Assembly (NCBI GenBank): GCA_012862575.1
Contig: BLSF01000037.1
Location: 372,001 to 436,000 of the forward strand
DNA length: 64,000 nucleotides
Reading direction: 5' to 3'
Source: Parietichytrium sp. I65-24A
Taxonomy: Eukaryota > Sar > Bigyra > Thraustochytrida > Thraustochytriidae
The notes beneath the pieces were generated by a model. It worked only from the letters and a program-made list of their open reading frames with translations. It had not been told where the DNA came from and made no database searches. The position numbers and the translations under genes were made by a program. The stretch's first letter is position 1, and every line of letters starts with the position of its first letter. This document shows positions 1 to 9,599 of the stretch, one piece after another.

Positions 1-756
1 GTTTCCATCCACGTCAATGAGATCGACACGGTCAGCCTTCTCAATCACGGTGCACGGATCGCACCACGACTCGAGCTTTTTTTGAAAAGGAATGAACACT
101 CTGTTTCCAGCGCTGAAGCGCAAATCGGAGAACTTGTCCGCGAGGTATCCGCTTTCCTTGATGCTTTTCGCAAACTTTTGCTTCCATTGCTTGTCTAGCT
201 TGTCGAACGCCTCCTTTCGCTTCTGAACGATGCGGTCAGGAGCGTCGTCAGTTCGGAAGAAGGCTTCTTCGCTGAACGACCAGCGAGGCATAATATGTGA
301 CACCAGAGGGAATACCAACGGTGTTGGAAAGTGCGCACGAAGTGTGAGCACCGTCAGAAACACGCGATGAATGAGCATGCCGAAGGCCGCAAGGGCAAAC
401 AGCGCCATGACGTTCTCCTTCTGCGATGCCAGCGATCCGACAACGAAAAGCGCAGTCCCCGCCATCAAAGCGTTTGATTGGGACGCATTCATTGCAGGCA
501 CATGCAATGCCAGCGCCAGAAGAAGAAACCCATTGATCACTATCGCAGGAACAGGCGCGCCTACGCTCTCCCCAACTAGCACCACCGATACGAACGCCAA
601 CCCGGACGTCAGACTAAGCGTCTCCAAGTTGGCAAGCTGCGAGATGACCAGACACCCGACACTGAACGCGTTTATGGGGTCCCAGCTGCAGCTCGCGTCA
701 CCATCTCCGCACAGCCACGTGCCGCGTCCCCCCGGGAGCGCATCTATAACAGACAT
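1..756 (-). CDS. Class-III aminotransferase-like protein with N-terminal membrane domain (5' part, runs off the left edge)
   Basis: The minus strand is open from an ATG at 756 to base 1 (252 codons), so only the N-terminal part is in the window. Residues about 35-135 are hydrophobic and could form about four membrane segments. They are followed by a charged helical stretch and then a segment with FSDLRFSAGNR and ending VDLIDVDGN. That order (a DLRF..ANR block, then an aspartate-rich DxDG block) resembles the start of fold-type I class-III aminotransferases of the glutamate-1-semialdehyde aminomutase kind, which use PLP; this is from memory of the family. The catalytic lysine would lie outside the window, so activity cannot be judged. 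The frame stays open upstream of the ATG without another ATG, so an upstream exon is possible. A fusion of membrane segments to an aminotransferase would be unusual. The membrane region is well supported; the enzyme call is tentative. Confidence 0.45.
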   Translation of the reverse strand, partial: MSVIDALPGGRGTWLCGDGDASCSWDPINAFSVGCLVISQLANLETLSLTSGLAFVSVVLVGESVGAPVPAIVINGFLLLALALHVPAMNASQSNALMAGTALFVVGSLASQKENVMALFALAAFGMLIHRVFLTVLTLRAHFPTPLVFPLVSHIMPRWSFSEEAFFRTDDAPDRIVQKRKEAFDKLDKQWKQKFAKSIKESGYLADKFSDLRFSAGNRVFIPFQKKLESWCDPCTVIEKADRVDLIDVDGN

Positions 757-2725
757 GTCGACAGATAATATTGCTTCCGACTTCTCCCTCCTTCCACGCA
801 CTATTCTGACTCGTGTATCGCCTCTCCCGCCGTCAATCTCCCCTGCAACGCACGTTGTTGCCGCGTTTGTGGTGTCTGGAGCTCTTTGCGACTTTGGACT
901 GGGCCAACTCTGACAAAGAAGGGCTACTTTAGCTAACTGTAAATTGTACTTTCTCCGTACTCAAGGTAGCAAGATGTAGCAAGATAGCTTTTTGCTTTCT
1001 TCTTGACTTGACTGTCTGTTTGTTTGTGGGATGGAATGAATGTTCGCTCTCGGTTGGGCTGCGCTGTTGTTGTTGTTGTAGTTTCTATTGTTGTCTGGTT
1101 TGGCTTCTCGCATTCCAGCTGACAGAATCAGAACTCACTTCAGATGGATGAAAGCGCGAAAGAAAGTGAAAGCCTTTTCACATCTTTGCACAACTTTTGT
1201 CAACTTGGTTCAGTTCACCATCATTCTTCCATCGCTCTCTCTCAGCGAAAATCTTCGGACGTTTGATGGCATAAACAGCAAAGTCTGTTGGGACTGATGC
1301 TAGTGTCTCGTGATGAGGTTGCTAGAGGGTACTGTAGCCATGGCAGGTGCCGAGGTGTGGATTTGATTGAATCTTGGTGTATCTTCTTTATCTGTATCTT
1401 TGTGAGAACTTTGCGTTTCCGTGAATGTTTAGTTTGACGACATGTATAGTGGCAAAACGTCAACGATGGCAAACGCGTTGCGTCGATGGATGGATTTTGA
1501 AGAGCTATTGTCGTGAAATCTTTCAGCAACACGTTCGATACTCTTAGTTTCTGCGCTGAATCGTTTGGTTGGCTTTGTTTTCATTGAAATACAAAGCGAA
1601 ACCGAAACTTGCGCGCGTGGAAAGCTAGCGAACGCTTGTGCATTTATTTCACTTTCGAATTTTCGAAAATGTCTGGCAATGCACGCTCCGACGAGCCCGA
1701 GGAAAACGGAGTAGTAGATAGTTGTTCATGTTCATTGGAGATTGTGGTCAATTGATTCAATTTGCCTCAAACGTGAGCGGCATCATCTTCATTTAGTCTT
1801 GATGGCGCCAAAAGAATCTTGCGCAAATTTGGAAGATGAATCGCTTTCTTAATAGAATACTCACGGCAACTTGAATAGTACGCAACTTGAGGAACTCTTG
1901 TCTACCGGATTTCTTGAGCGCCGGGCTGTGCTCCCTGACAATGTCCGCGCAAGAGACCATCGTCGCACATTCGTCGCGCGACCACGGCGAATCTTTACGG
2001 GGGAAAATGAAGTCGTATTTGTGGAGCAGCCAAAGCGAAAGCGAATCCCGCAACTGCGCAATTCAGAACTCCGAACCTCAGCATCGGCTTGACTTGAGAA
2101 ACCCCCAAAATATGCCACAAACTGTCGAACACAGGTCGAAGATGTCGAAAAGCCTGGCACAGTTCCTCTCTTTGCCGCTTATCTCCCTTGACAATAACAA
2201 AGGTAAATTCAACAAATACAACAGCAAACAAGGCATCATGATCTATCTGCCATGCTTTGTCTGCCTTCTGAAACTCCTCGAGCGAATCGGCAATCTCAGC
2301 GCGTTCTTTGGAACCCGAAAAGATCTCCGTCCCTCCACTATCTTTCCATCCCTTGCGATCTTGCGAATCATGGGACTCGGCCTTTCGAGTGCAAAAGATT
2401 GAAAGAGATCCAACAGCCAAGCGTCAGTGCGCGTCAGTGCGGTTTTGGAGGATTTAGAAAGCGGCAGGCGTCTGGGTTGTTCTTTGCATCTCTTTTACTA
2501 TCTTGACTCTCGCTTTCGCATTTGCTTTTGCATACTCTTGATTGATTGGTTCAATGAAAGATTATGAGTCGGAAAGACGAGAGACGCATGAGTGTTTTTT
2601 GAGATGAATGGATGGATGGACTGACTGTGAACTCCAACCAGAGAAAGCTGTGCGAGCAGTTTGTTTCCGTTCATGTTCATGTGGACTTTGAAAGGGAAAG
2701 GAGACTCTGAGGTTGTTCAAGAAGT
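757..2725. other. Intergenic stretch, no convincing gene
   Basis: I see no convincing gene here. Several overlapping minus-strand frames are open between about 1793 and 2420, but none begins with ATG and none shows a recognisable domain. The stretch probably holds the promoter of the aminotransferase-like gene to the left. Confidence 0.4.
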
Positions 2726-2998
2726 TCAAGATTCGCTGCTAGATTCACGAATCTGGCGCAAAATCTTTCGAGCGTCTATCGAGGGAACTTTTGGACTCTG
2801 CCGCAAGCCGCTGCAGAAGGTTCTACACTTGGCTACGGCAAATAATAGGCTCCAATATTCGGGTGTCACGGCTACTGTTTCTTCCATCTCAGGAGCGTAC
2901 GTGGAGAACAGGATGATGCACAGTCCCATCGCTACGGATGACGTCATGAAGAGTCCAACTAGGGTTTCTCCAGGATAGACGGTGCGCCATGACGCCAT
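2726..2998 (-). CDS. Small putative membrane protein
   Basis: This 90-residue reading frame starts at the first in-frame ATG (2998). A hydrophobic stretch at about residues 10-29 (LVGLFMTSSVAMGLCIILF) looks like a membrane helix. A second mildly hydrophobic patch lies near residues 46-54, and the C-terminal third is basic. I do not recognise the family. It is divergent from the DUF962-like gene that starts at 3306, so the two may share an upstream region. Length and composition would suit a small mitochondrial or ER membrane subunit, but nothing in the sequence proves this. The opposite strand is also partly open, so the gene may not be real. Confidence 0.33.
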   Translation of the reverse strand: MASWRTVYPGETLVGLFMTSSVAMGLCIILFSTYAPEMEETVAVTPEYWSLLFAVAKCRTFCSGLRQSPKVPSIDARKILRQIRESSSES

Positions 2999-3142
2999 TA
3001 TGTCTGGTAGGGCACTTGCCGGACCCGCAGAGGCTTCAGAAAATCCGCGGCTATGGCAGCGTAAGGCAGTTGGCCCAGAGTGCCGCACCTGGCCAGAACA
3101 GTGAGACGCCTGCCTAACCGCCCGAGTCCCCTTTGATAGCGT

Positions 3143-3158
3143 GAATGAATGAATGAAT
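3143..3158. repeat. (GAAT)n microsatellite
   Basis: Four tandem GAAT units lie about 150 nt upstream of the ATG at 3306. Similar GAAT/ATTC tracts recur elsewhere in the window, for example near 22373 and 23690. Confidence 0.7.
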
Positions 3159-3305
3159 ATCTGTCAAATCTGACACGAAGCAGACCTCGTTTTGAAAGAT
3201 AAGGAAGGCAAGTGTGAGAGCAACGGGAGCAGAGGGCAATTGGAGCGTGATCTCGTGATACTTTGGCGTCGGAATCGAAGAGAGAAGGCAAGGAGAGAGG
3301 GGAAA

Positions 3306-3995
3306 ATGGGGGCAGAGAAGAAGGACACAACACAACAGGAGGAGGAGGTGTTCCCTACGCAGCCGGTCGTTGACCACACGCAAGGGTTTATCGCGGCGGT
3401 GATGAAGCAGAAGGAGATTGACCACCATGCCTCGCACTCCAACCTGATCAACCAGTGGCTGCACTTGATCAGCTCGTCGATGTTCATCTACTGCTACGCG
3501 ATTGTGTTTCAGGATTACGAGAGCGCAATGTACATGGGACTCATCTCGCTGATCCTGCGCCAAGCTGGCCATTACGTGTTCGAACCTCCTTGCCATGACA
3601 AGGAGCAGGCTATGCTCGGGTTCGATACGGAGAACAAGGTCAAGATCGTCATCACCTACGGCATTGTCCCTGCTTTGATTCTCGGCCAGATTGCGCTGAC
3701 CACAGATATTCAAATTTCTCTCGCCCAGGCATGGTACGTTGTGACCTTCTCCGTCGTATTCGGCCGTGTGGCTCTCCTGTGGTACCGTTACGGCTTCATG
3801 GTCTCCATGCACTGGTATGTCAAATTTATCACCGATCCTTTCACGGACATCCCAGCTTACTGGAAGAGCGGCTATCAGATCTTCAACCCCAAACTAGTCC
3901 AGGGTGCTCTTCATGCCTCTTTCCCAACGTGGTTCAACGAGCCAACCGGCTATACCAAGCCGGCCTCTGGATACGACAAAGTAAAGTCTCATTAA
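3306..3995 (+). CDS. DUF962/Mpo1-like multi-pass membrane protein
   Basis: The gene encodes 229 residues from the first in-frame ATG (3306); the frame is open further upstream but without an ATG. Residues about 32-90 contain the pattern H-(x)n-N-x2-N-Q-W-L-H, a hydrophobic segment, and then G-H-Y-V-F-E. This recalls the histidine and GH..FE motifs of the Mpo1/DUF962 family; yeast Mpo1 is an ER Fe(II) dioxygenase acting on 2-hydroxy fatty acids. Further hydrophobic segments lie near residues 60-80, 113-130 and 138-160, giving about four membrane spans. The C-terminus is rich in aromatic residues and proline. The similarity is motif-level and from memory. An alternative is an unrelated membrane protein with coincidental histidines. 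Confidence 0.55.
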   Translation: MGAEKKDTTQQEEEVFPTQPVVDHTQGFIAAVMKQKEIDHHASHSNLINQWLHLISSSMFIYCYAIVFQDYESAMYMGLISLILRQAGHYVFEPPCHDKEQAMLGFDTENKVKIVITYGIVPALILGQIALTTDIQISLAQAWYVVTFSVVFGRVALLWYRYGFMVSMHWYVKFITDPFTDIPAYWKSGYQIFNPKLVQGALHASFPTWFNEPTGYTKPASGYDKVKSH

Positions 3996-4343
3996 GTATT
4001 ACAACGTCCGCTCCGCCATGAAAAACACAAAAGTAACTTTAGTGCCTTGATGATTGATGTGTTGACTTTCCCTCCCCCTTGGACTGGGGGACCCATCCGC
4101 CAAGCAATTTTGTTGACAAGACGACTTGAATGCTTTTTACATTCTCAACTAAAATTTTGATGCAATCCAACACTCCACGATCCTAAGCACAACGAGCCAA
4201 GCTGTTCGCGTCATCCATCCTATTTTGCAAACGTGTATGATAATCGCAGTACAGGCAAAAGAAATTGAGATTGCACTGTGAAATTCATCAGTGAATTTAA
4301 AAAAAAATAGTTTGAGCTTTTATACGCGATCTTTTCGCAAGGA

Positions 4344-4952
4344 TTAAGCCTCCCAGTAATACATCGAGCAGCAATAAAGAATGGTTTCCACCAGCGGAAG
4401 GACGTACCAGTCCGGGCAGTCGTTCCAGGAGAAGACAAACATGCCCCACACGGTCAAGATGGCTCCGAGGTATTGGGGGTGAGAAAAATGGCTGTAAGGG
4501 AAAGTCGTGCACCACGGTCTAAACGAAATTTATTTGAACACAGATTTGGTCGTCAGAGCGCCTCGAGAACCCTTTGCGGAGCTGGTTCATGTCAATGGGT
4601 CAACTTACATTTTCCGACCAAACTTGCATCCGTAGCAGACGCCTTCGATCCCGATGCGGTACCATACCATGAAATTCAGCAATTGTCCAAATGCAAGGAC
4701 TGGTATACCGATCAAGAACTGAGTCCAACTTAGCGATGGAAAGGCACTGCCAAAGTGCGTATAGTACCATGTGGAGAAGACATATATTTGTACAAGCTTG
4801 AACAGTCGCACCAAGTTGAAAAGAAACTCTGGCTCTTTCTTCTGCATCCCGACCATCGTTGAAACCTTGCTGATGGTCTGTGGCTGCTTCCAAACCAGAC
4901 CATACGTCAGCCGCTCCAGCGACAGGAGCACTGCGAAACCTGCATAATCCAT
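4344..4952 (-). CDS. PEMT: Phosphatidylethanolamine/phospholipid N-methyltransferase (PEMT family), 2 exons
   Basis: Exon 1 runs 4952-4609 and exon 2 runs 4518-4344. A 90-nt intron (4519-4608) has donor GTAAGT and acceptor TTTAG. Joining gives 172 residues, close to the roughly 200 of animal PEMT. The C-terminal half carries the family signature: GQLLNFMVWYRIG, then CYGCKFG, and across the splice junction PWCTTFPYS followed by HFSHPQYLG, the conserved S-adenosylmethionine-binding HPQY block. The end LPLVETILYCCS is also typical. Four hydrophobic segments are visible. The enzyme transfers methyl groups from SAM to phosphatidyl-(N-methyl)ethanolamine on the way to phosphatidylcholine, at the ER or mitochondria-associated membrane. 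The splice restores the motif exactly, so the model is reliable. Start at the only suitable ATG. Confidence 0.9.
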
Positions 4953-6578
4953 GATGACGAAGCTCCTTCGTGAGACTCAACGCAACGCAACACAACTCGC
5001 GAACGCGCCCGAGTTTCACACCAGCGCGCGCTGCTTCAGAGATTGAGGATTTGGTTCACTGCTCGTTTCGAATACGTTTTGGCTCGACAGTGCCACAGTG
5101 TGCCAGTACCAGTTGTTTTATTTGTTTATATATACCGAGACTCCACTCCTCCAACTTGAACCATGCTTCCCACTGCATAGACTACAACACTGAAATGAAA
5201 GTCCGTTTGCTTGGCCTCTTCCGAGAGTCTCTCACAGACTCGGGATACTTGGCCCCTATGGCGCGGACATAGCTCAACTCAAAGAGAATCTTCTCCGCAA
5301 AGGCCGAGGATTCATTCTGTCAGACTTGCGGTATCGAGTGCATCATTTGGCGCGTAAATCTAACAAACTTATCTTTCTTTCATGCCCGAATACAGCTTCG
5401 TAAGCTCTCTCTCCTCATGAGTTTGCTGTCAATCAACTCTGCAACAGTAGATGACAACACTTCGAGCACTCGCCTTTGAGCAAAGATCAGCAAGCAGTCA
5501 AACGGTCTTTGAATAACAGGAATTTCACGAAGAAGCCAAGGCTACACTGCAAGGGCTCCAGTCATACTACTCAACGTCTCGATTTTCACATCTTTTCGTT
5601 GGTTTTTAAAAGCATGTAGAGCGAAATTTAGCCTTTTCATTGGAGGCTATTTTCAAGAAATATACATGTCCCGACTAGTTAGACACGAGAGATTGGGACT
5701 CGACTTCGCTTCTGACATCTCCCACCTCTCTGTATCCTACGCCGAGGAAATGTCCCCTGCGAAGCTCGAGCTCTATTCAACGTCAGCTTGAGAGACGGTT
5801 TTTGCACTTTCGGAGAACAGAAGAATGGAGCCAAGGCTGGATGTCTCGTCTGTTTTGATTTTTCTTTTTTGAGTTTATTCCACTGTCAATCAAGAAAAGG
5901 CTGTGGTTTTTGGGCGATTTCATCATTCATGAATGATTAATTGCAAACATTTTATATTTCTGCTCAACTCAATGAAGTGAAGTGACGCGCTGTCTTCCCC
6001 AAGATGCGCCCAAGATTCACTCCATCTTTGGAACCAGAACAGTAGACGAGCTTACCCATTCCGGTACCGCTCTAGTACCGAGGTACACTTTGTCTTACAC
6101 TTAATTACTTTCGTAGAGTTACTGTAAGTAAAAGTAGTACGCCCCAAGATTCAACATCCGAGCCAGGTATAACGGCACGCTCCAAAGATCGCGAGGTGTT
6201 TACTCCACTAAATAAAGCCCACCGAGTCGTGTAACCGGGGGAACCCGCTTTGATGTTCCTTGAGGTTCGAGTTGTTCAGTGATAGACGTCTCCTATTGAT
6301 TGCGGTAGTCCCTTCCAGCGCTTCGAAGACTTCGAAGTTTTGCCTTATTGATTTGGATTTATTTGCCTTGATCTGGTCAAATTCTCAAATCTTTGAGGGT
6401 AACTTTCAAGTTGAGTACCGGTACAATTTGAAGTTACAAGTTCAAAGTTACATCGCAAGTTGGAAGTCCTCGAGGATCGTGACAGCGGCGATAATAATCG
6501 GTCGGCGAGTTCACCAAACATATATCCTTGGCGCCGTATTGTTTGGGAGGTCGACGCAGCGAGGATCTTGAAAACCAG
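4953..6578. other. Intergenic stretch
   Basis: I found no supported gene in this 1.6-kb stretch. It lies between the divergent PEMT (minus) and the membrane-protein gene at 6579 (plus), so it should hold both promoters. Confidence 0.5.
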
Positions 6579-7193
6579 ATGGGAGATCTGCTGGCTGAAG
6601 TGCCGTGGGGCGCACTCGCATATGCGGGAACGATGGTGTCATTCGTGCTGCTGAGGAAAGCCGGCAGAGCGCATTTGCTCATGCCGCACCAAGCGAGCAT
6701 CGGCGCAGGCGTGGGGTGGACGATGCTCACATCTGCTTTGGCGGCTCTGAGCCTGGCCAAGTTTGGCTCACCGAACAGCGAGTGGCACAGTGTGGCGGTG
6801 CTGCTGCCACAGCAATTGGCATTTGTCGCGTCGCTGGTTTTGAGGAAAGAAGCGGGGCTCTTTCAGGCCGCCGCTGCAACAGCCTGCCTCGCGAGCGTAG
6901 TTGCGGTCTTATTCCTCAGGGCCAAAGGAACCGAAGAGACTGATATTTTGCTGTCTATTGTGAGCGCGTCTGTTTTAGCGTTTACCATGCTTCCGCTGCT
7001 CAACATAAGGCTCAAGGTTTTGTGCGGGCTCTGGAGCTTTATTGCCCTCTCACCGGTGTTCTTCGATCTTTTATTGCCGCCAGTGCCGGTTCTCGTAGTA
7101 TTGGAGGAACTTGCTCTCCTGACCGTGAAGCTTCAATTTTTGGAAACAGATTCATCCAAGATTGCCGAGAAAGCTGGCAAGTGGTCTCACTGA
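6579..7193 (+). CDS. Multi-pass membrane protein of unknown function
   Basis: The gene encodes 204 residues from the first in-frame ATG (6579, MGDLLAEVPWG). The sequence is strongly hydrophobic, with about six predicted membrane segments: near residues 10-26, 40-60, 73-90, 95-113, 124-141 and 147-175. Loops are short and there is a basic, polar C-terminal tail. I do not recognise the family and saw no catalytic motif. The opposite strand lacks a comparable frame, and the alternation of hydrophobic blocks with short charged loops supports a real coding sequence. Confidence 0.6.
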   Translation: MGDLLAEVPWGALAYAGTMVSFVLLRKAGRAHLLMPHQASIGAGVGWTMLTSALAALSLAKFGSPNSEWHSVAVLLPQQLAFVASLVLRKEAGLFQAAAATACLASVVAVLFLRAKGTEETDILLSIVSASVLAFTMLPLLNIRLKVLCGLWSFIALSPVFFDLLLPPVPVLVVLEELALLTVKLQFLETDSSKIAEKAGKWSH

Positions 7194-7458
7194 ATTAGAA
7201 TTACACCTTTTAGTTAGTCAAAAATCACGAACGGAGCTCTCTTGTGTCACCGGTGTCTTCAATGGAACCAGCAGTCGACTTTGATCCAAAATGTTACTTT
7301 AGAGTCTTTAGTTTCTCAAATCGGACCAGTGCAGCTTTAACAGCACTGCCACCAGCAAGAGCTTCAATAAGAGCAATAAGATAAGTGGAGAAAAAAACAG
7401 CGGTGACAAAAGTGACAAACGGCATTTCGAAAAAAAAGTCAAAACAAAAATAAAAGAA

Positions 7459-7542
7459 TGCGTCGGCCGGGAATCGAACCCGGGGCCCAACGAAGCTACC
7501 TAATGTTGGCAACGTCGGAGTTTGCCACTAACCTACCAACGC
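7459..7542 (-). tRNA. tRNA-Gly(GCC) with a 13-nt intron
   Basis: On the minus strand the gene starts GCGTTGG and ends CCGACGC plus discriminator A, which pair as the acceptor stem with one G-T. The T arm is CCGGG-TTCGATT-CCCGG. The anticodon stem is CGACG/CGTTG with a loop reading TT-GCC-A. A 13-nt intron after position 37 separates this from the last loop base, the canonical eukaryotic intron position. Without the intron it is 71 nt. Short T runs follow the 3' end, as expected for Pol III termination. Internal A and B boxes are present. The exact intron ends could shift by one base. Confidence 0.82.
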
Positions 7543-8436
7543 ACATTTTTTAACCACTTGGTTGACAGTCAGCAAACTCCGCCCTTCATGTAGCATCCTC
7601 TCCCATTCAAAGATTTACGGCGGAATGTGAGTCCAGGTTGTTTAGAGCTGGGCCGAGGAGAAGGAACCTGTTCGCCATGGGCCACGGACCATGGATCGCG
7701 AATCATGCATCATGAATGAAAGCAGGGATTTGAGAGCCAATCAGCCTCTGTTTGGTATCATTCGCCACACTCCCTTTTGCAATCCTGTGTTTTGAAACAA
7801 CTCCTCTTTCTTGCGCAACAACATACACGCAGCGTCATTATCCCGAGGCGCTCATCTAAGACATACAGTACTAAACCCTCAAAGCTCCGAGTCAAAGCTA
7901 TCTACCACAAACCAATAATTCAATCTTCTCAAACTATTAGCAATACTCGCTACCCGCACCATATGTTCGAGAGGTACTTTTAGTGCTGCATACCCCTATC
8001 TATAATTACCTCGTGATGTCTATCCCCACAGTCGTTACCGGTAGTCTCCCCTACTGTAGGACTATTATCATATTAGTAATAGCGAGAAGTATAAGCCTTG
8101 GTTGGTAATAGTGTTGAATGTAATAAACCCTAGCAAACGAATTTCTGAGTTGTGAACTGACAGTGAGTGTGAAAAAAACACCTCGTTAGAATCGCGGCTA
8201 TCCAGCACCGTAGCAGTTCCTCGCGCCCCTCAAGTGCCCGTACGCTACTGCGGGGATCATTAGTCCCACGCGTAACCGTTGATTAACCGCCGGTGGGTAC
8301 TTGGTACTTGTCCGTTGGCGAAGCGGTGCGCCACAGTGCGGTGGAGAAGGTAAACGGTCTTAACGCTCTCTCTAGACTGAGACTACGCGGTGTCGGGTCC
8401 CCGCAGCAGCGAAGAGTACTCGCGGATGCAGGATTG
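7543..8436. other. Intergenic stretch before the MCU gene
   Basis: Nothing supported beyond the tRNA flank. A frame in phase with the MCU gene is open from about 8293 but has no ATG before 8437. Confidence 0.4.
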
Positions 8437-9552
8437 ATGGCGGCTTCTCGGGCGAGGACGCTGGGCGCGTTAGGGTGGTGGCGGTGCCGCGTGAGTGGGA
8501 ATGTGAGGGCCAAATGGGCAGCGCAGAGGTGGGTAGACGGAGTGAGGGATTGGGGAGATGGTGACAAATGGCGCAGGGGCTTCGCGAGTGATGATAGGGA
8601 TAAGATTGTGAGCGGACTAGTTGGTAGCACGGAGAGTCCTGCGCACAGACGGTTGAGCTTGGATGCGAAGCTTAGGATGCTGAGGTTTCTGGACAAGGTT
8701 TATGATTCGGACAAAGACGCGGACATGCACGACCTGTTCTCAAAGTATGCCCGGTTTGGGAATAATAGGTCAGTGGACTTTCATGAGTTCCTGCTGGCGG
8801 ATAAGGACGGGGACGGGCGAATCACAAGTGCCGAGTGGGAAAAGTTCCTGCAGCAAAAGGCGTTGCACGAATCCGGGCTGGATTATGATCAGCCCAACGC
8901 ACTAAACGTCGAAATCCCGCTGTCGACGGGCCAATTTCATGCCCTTGCGCAAGAGCAAGAAGGGTTGCACGTCTCGATCAATGGCATGCGCTACAGACTT
9001 TCGCTCATCCCGGAAGGTAAGACTGCGCAGGTTATTGATGAAAAGCGCAAGCGCTTGCACGAGACGCTGGCACAACTAGCAAAAATGGAGGTCGAAAAAC
9101 GGCCGCTGGACGCCAAGGCGGCTCGGCACACAAAGCGCGTGCTTACGATCGCGCTGGTGTACTTGCTCTCTCAAGCTGGCGTGATTGCAAAGCTGACTTT
9201 CTTTTCGCGCTTCGGGTGGGATGTCATGGAGCCCATCACATATTTTCTGACGTTTGGAACAGCAATCATGGGGTTTGTTTTCTTTCAGTATCATAAAATA
9301 GAGTACAGCTACCCAGCGCTTGCTGCGCTGGTCACGCAACGCAAGGCAAAGCGCCTTTACAAGTCTTATCACTTTGATATTGAACACTATGTAGAGCTTC
9401 AGGCACTGGCTCTGAAATACGAGCGGCAACTCCTCGTGCTCGAGCCTCCGCGCTCTATGTTGCCACCCTCTGAATATGCAGAGCTCGAGAAAGATTTACA
9501 AGAAGCTCGGCAAGATCATCTTCGGAGGACCGCGCAGCAAACACCTAATTAG
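8437..9552 (+). CDS. MCU: Mitochondrial calcium uniporter (MCU family) with an EF-hand in the N-terminal region
   Basis: The protein is 371 residues from the first in-frame ATG. The N-terminus (MAASRARTLGALGWWRCR) is rich in Arg, Ala and Trp without acids, as in mitochondrial presequences. Residues about 122-133 form a canonical EF-hand loop (DKDGDGRITSAE), with a weaker helix-loop-helix just before it. A domain with GLHVSINGMRYRL and a coiled coil follow. The MCU core then appears: TM1 at about 235-255, the pore signature WDVMEP (DVME in place of DIME) at 261-266, TM2 at 266-285, then the YxYPALAAL..QRKAKRLYK segment. MCU is the pore subunit of the inner-membrane Ca2+ uniporter; the signature acidic residues D262 and E265 are both kept. 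In animals Ca2+ sensing sits on separate EF-hand proteins (MICU), so the built-in EF-hand is notable. It converges with the ankyrin gene; the stops are 47 nt apart. Confidence 0.9.
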   Translation: MAASRARTLGALGWWRCRVSGNVRAKWAAQRWVDGVRDWGDGDKWRRGFASDDRDKIVSGLVGSTESPAHRRLSLDAKLRMLRFLDKVYDSDKDADMHDLFSKYARFGNNRSVDFHEFLLADKDGDGRITSAEWEKFLQQKALHESGLDYDQPNALNVEIPLSTGQFHALAQEQEGLHVSINGMRYRLSLIPEGKTAQVIDEKRKRLHETLAQLAKMEVEKRPLDAKAARHTKRVLTIALVYLLSQAGVIAKLTFFSRFGWDVMEPITYFLTFGTAIMGFVFFQYHKIEYSYPALAALVTQRKAKRLYKSYHFDIEHYVELQALALKYERQLLVLEPPRSMLPPSEYAELEKDLQEARQDHLRRTAQQTPN

Positions 9553-9599
9553 TGCGTCTCGGAGCCAGCACTACGCTTCCTGTGGCAGTACTCGACCGT

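Noticed and set aside
371-913. 180-codon plus-strand ORF
   Set aside because: It is antisense to the aminotransferase-like frame, with low-complexity content and no recognised domain; the minus frame has membrane segments and family motifs.
1793-2420. Overlapping minus-strand ORFs
   Set aside because: All begin at GTG or TTG, none has an ATG start, and no domain is seen.
3114-3812. 232-codon minus ORF
   Set aside because: Shadow of the DUF962-like gene on the plus strand.
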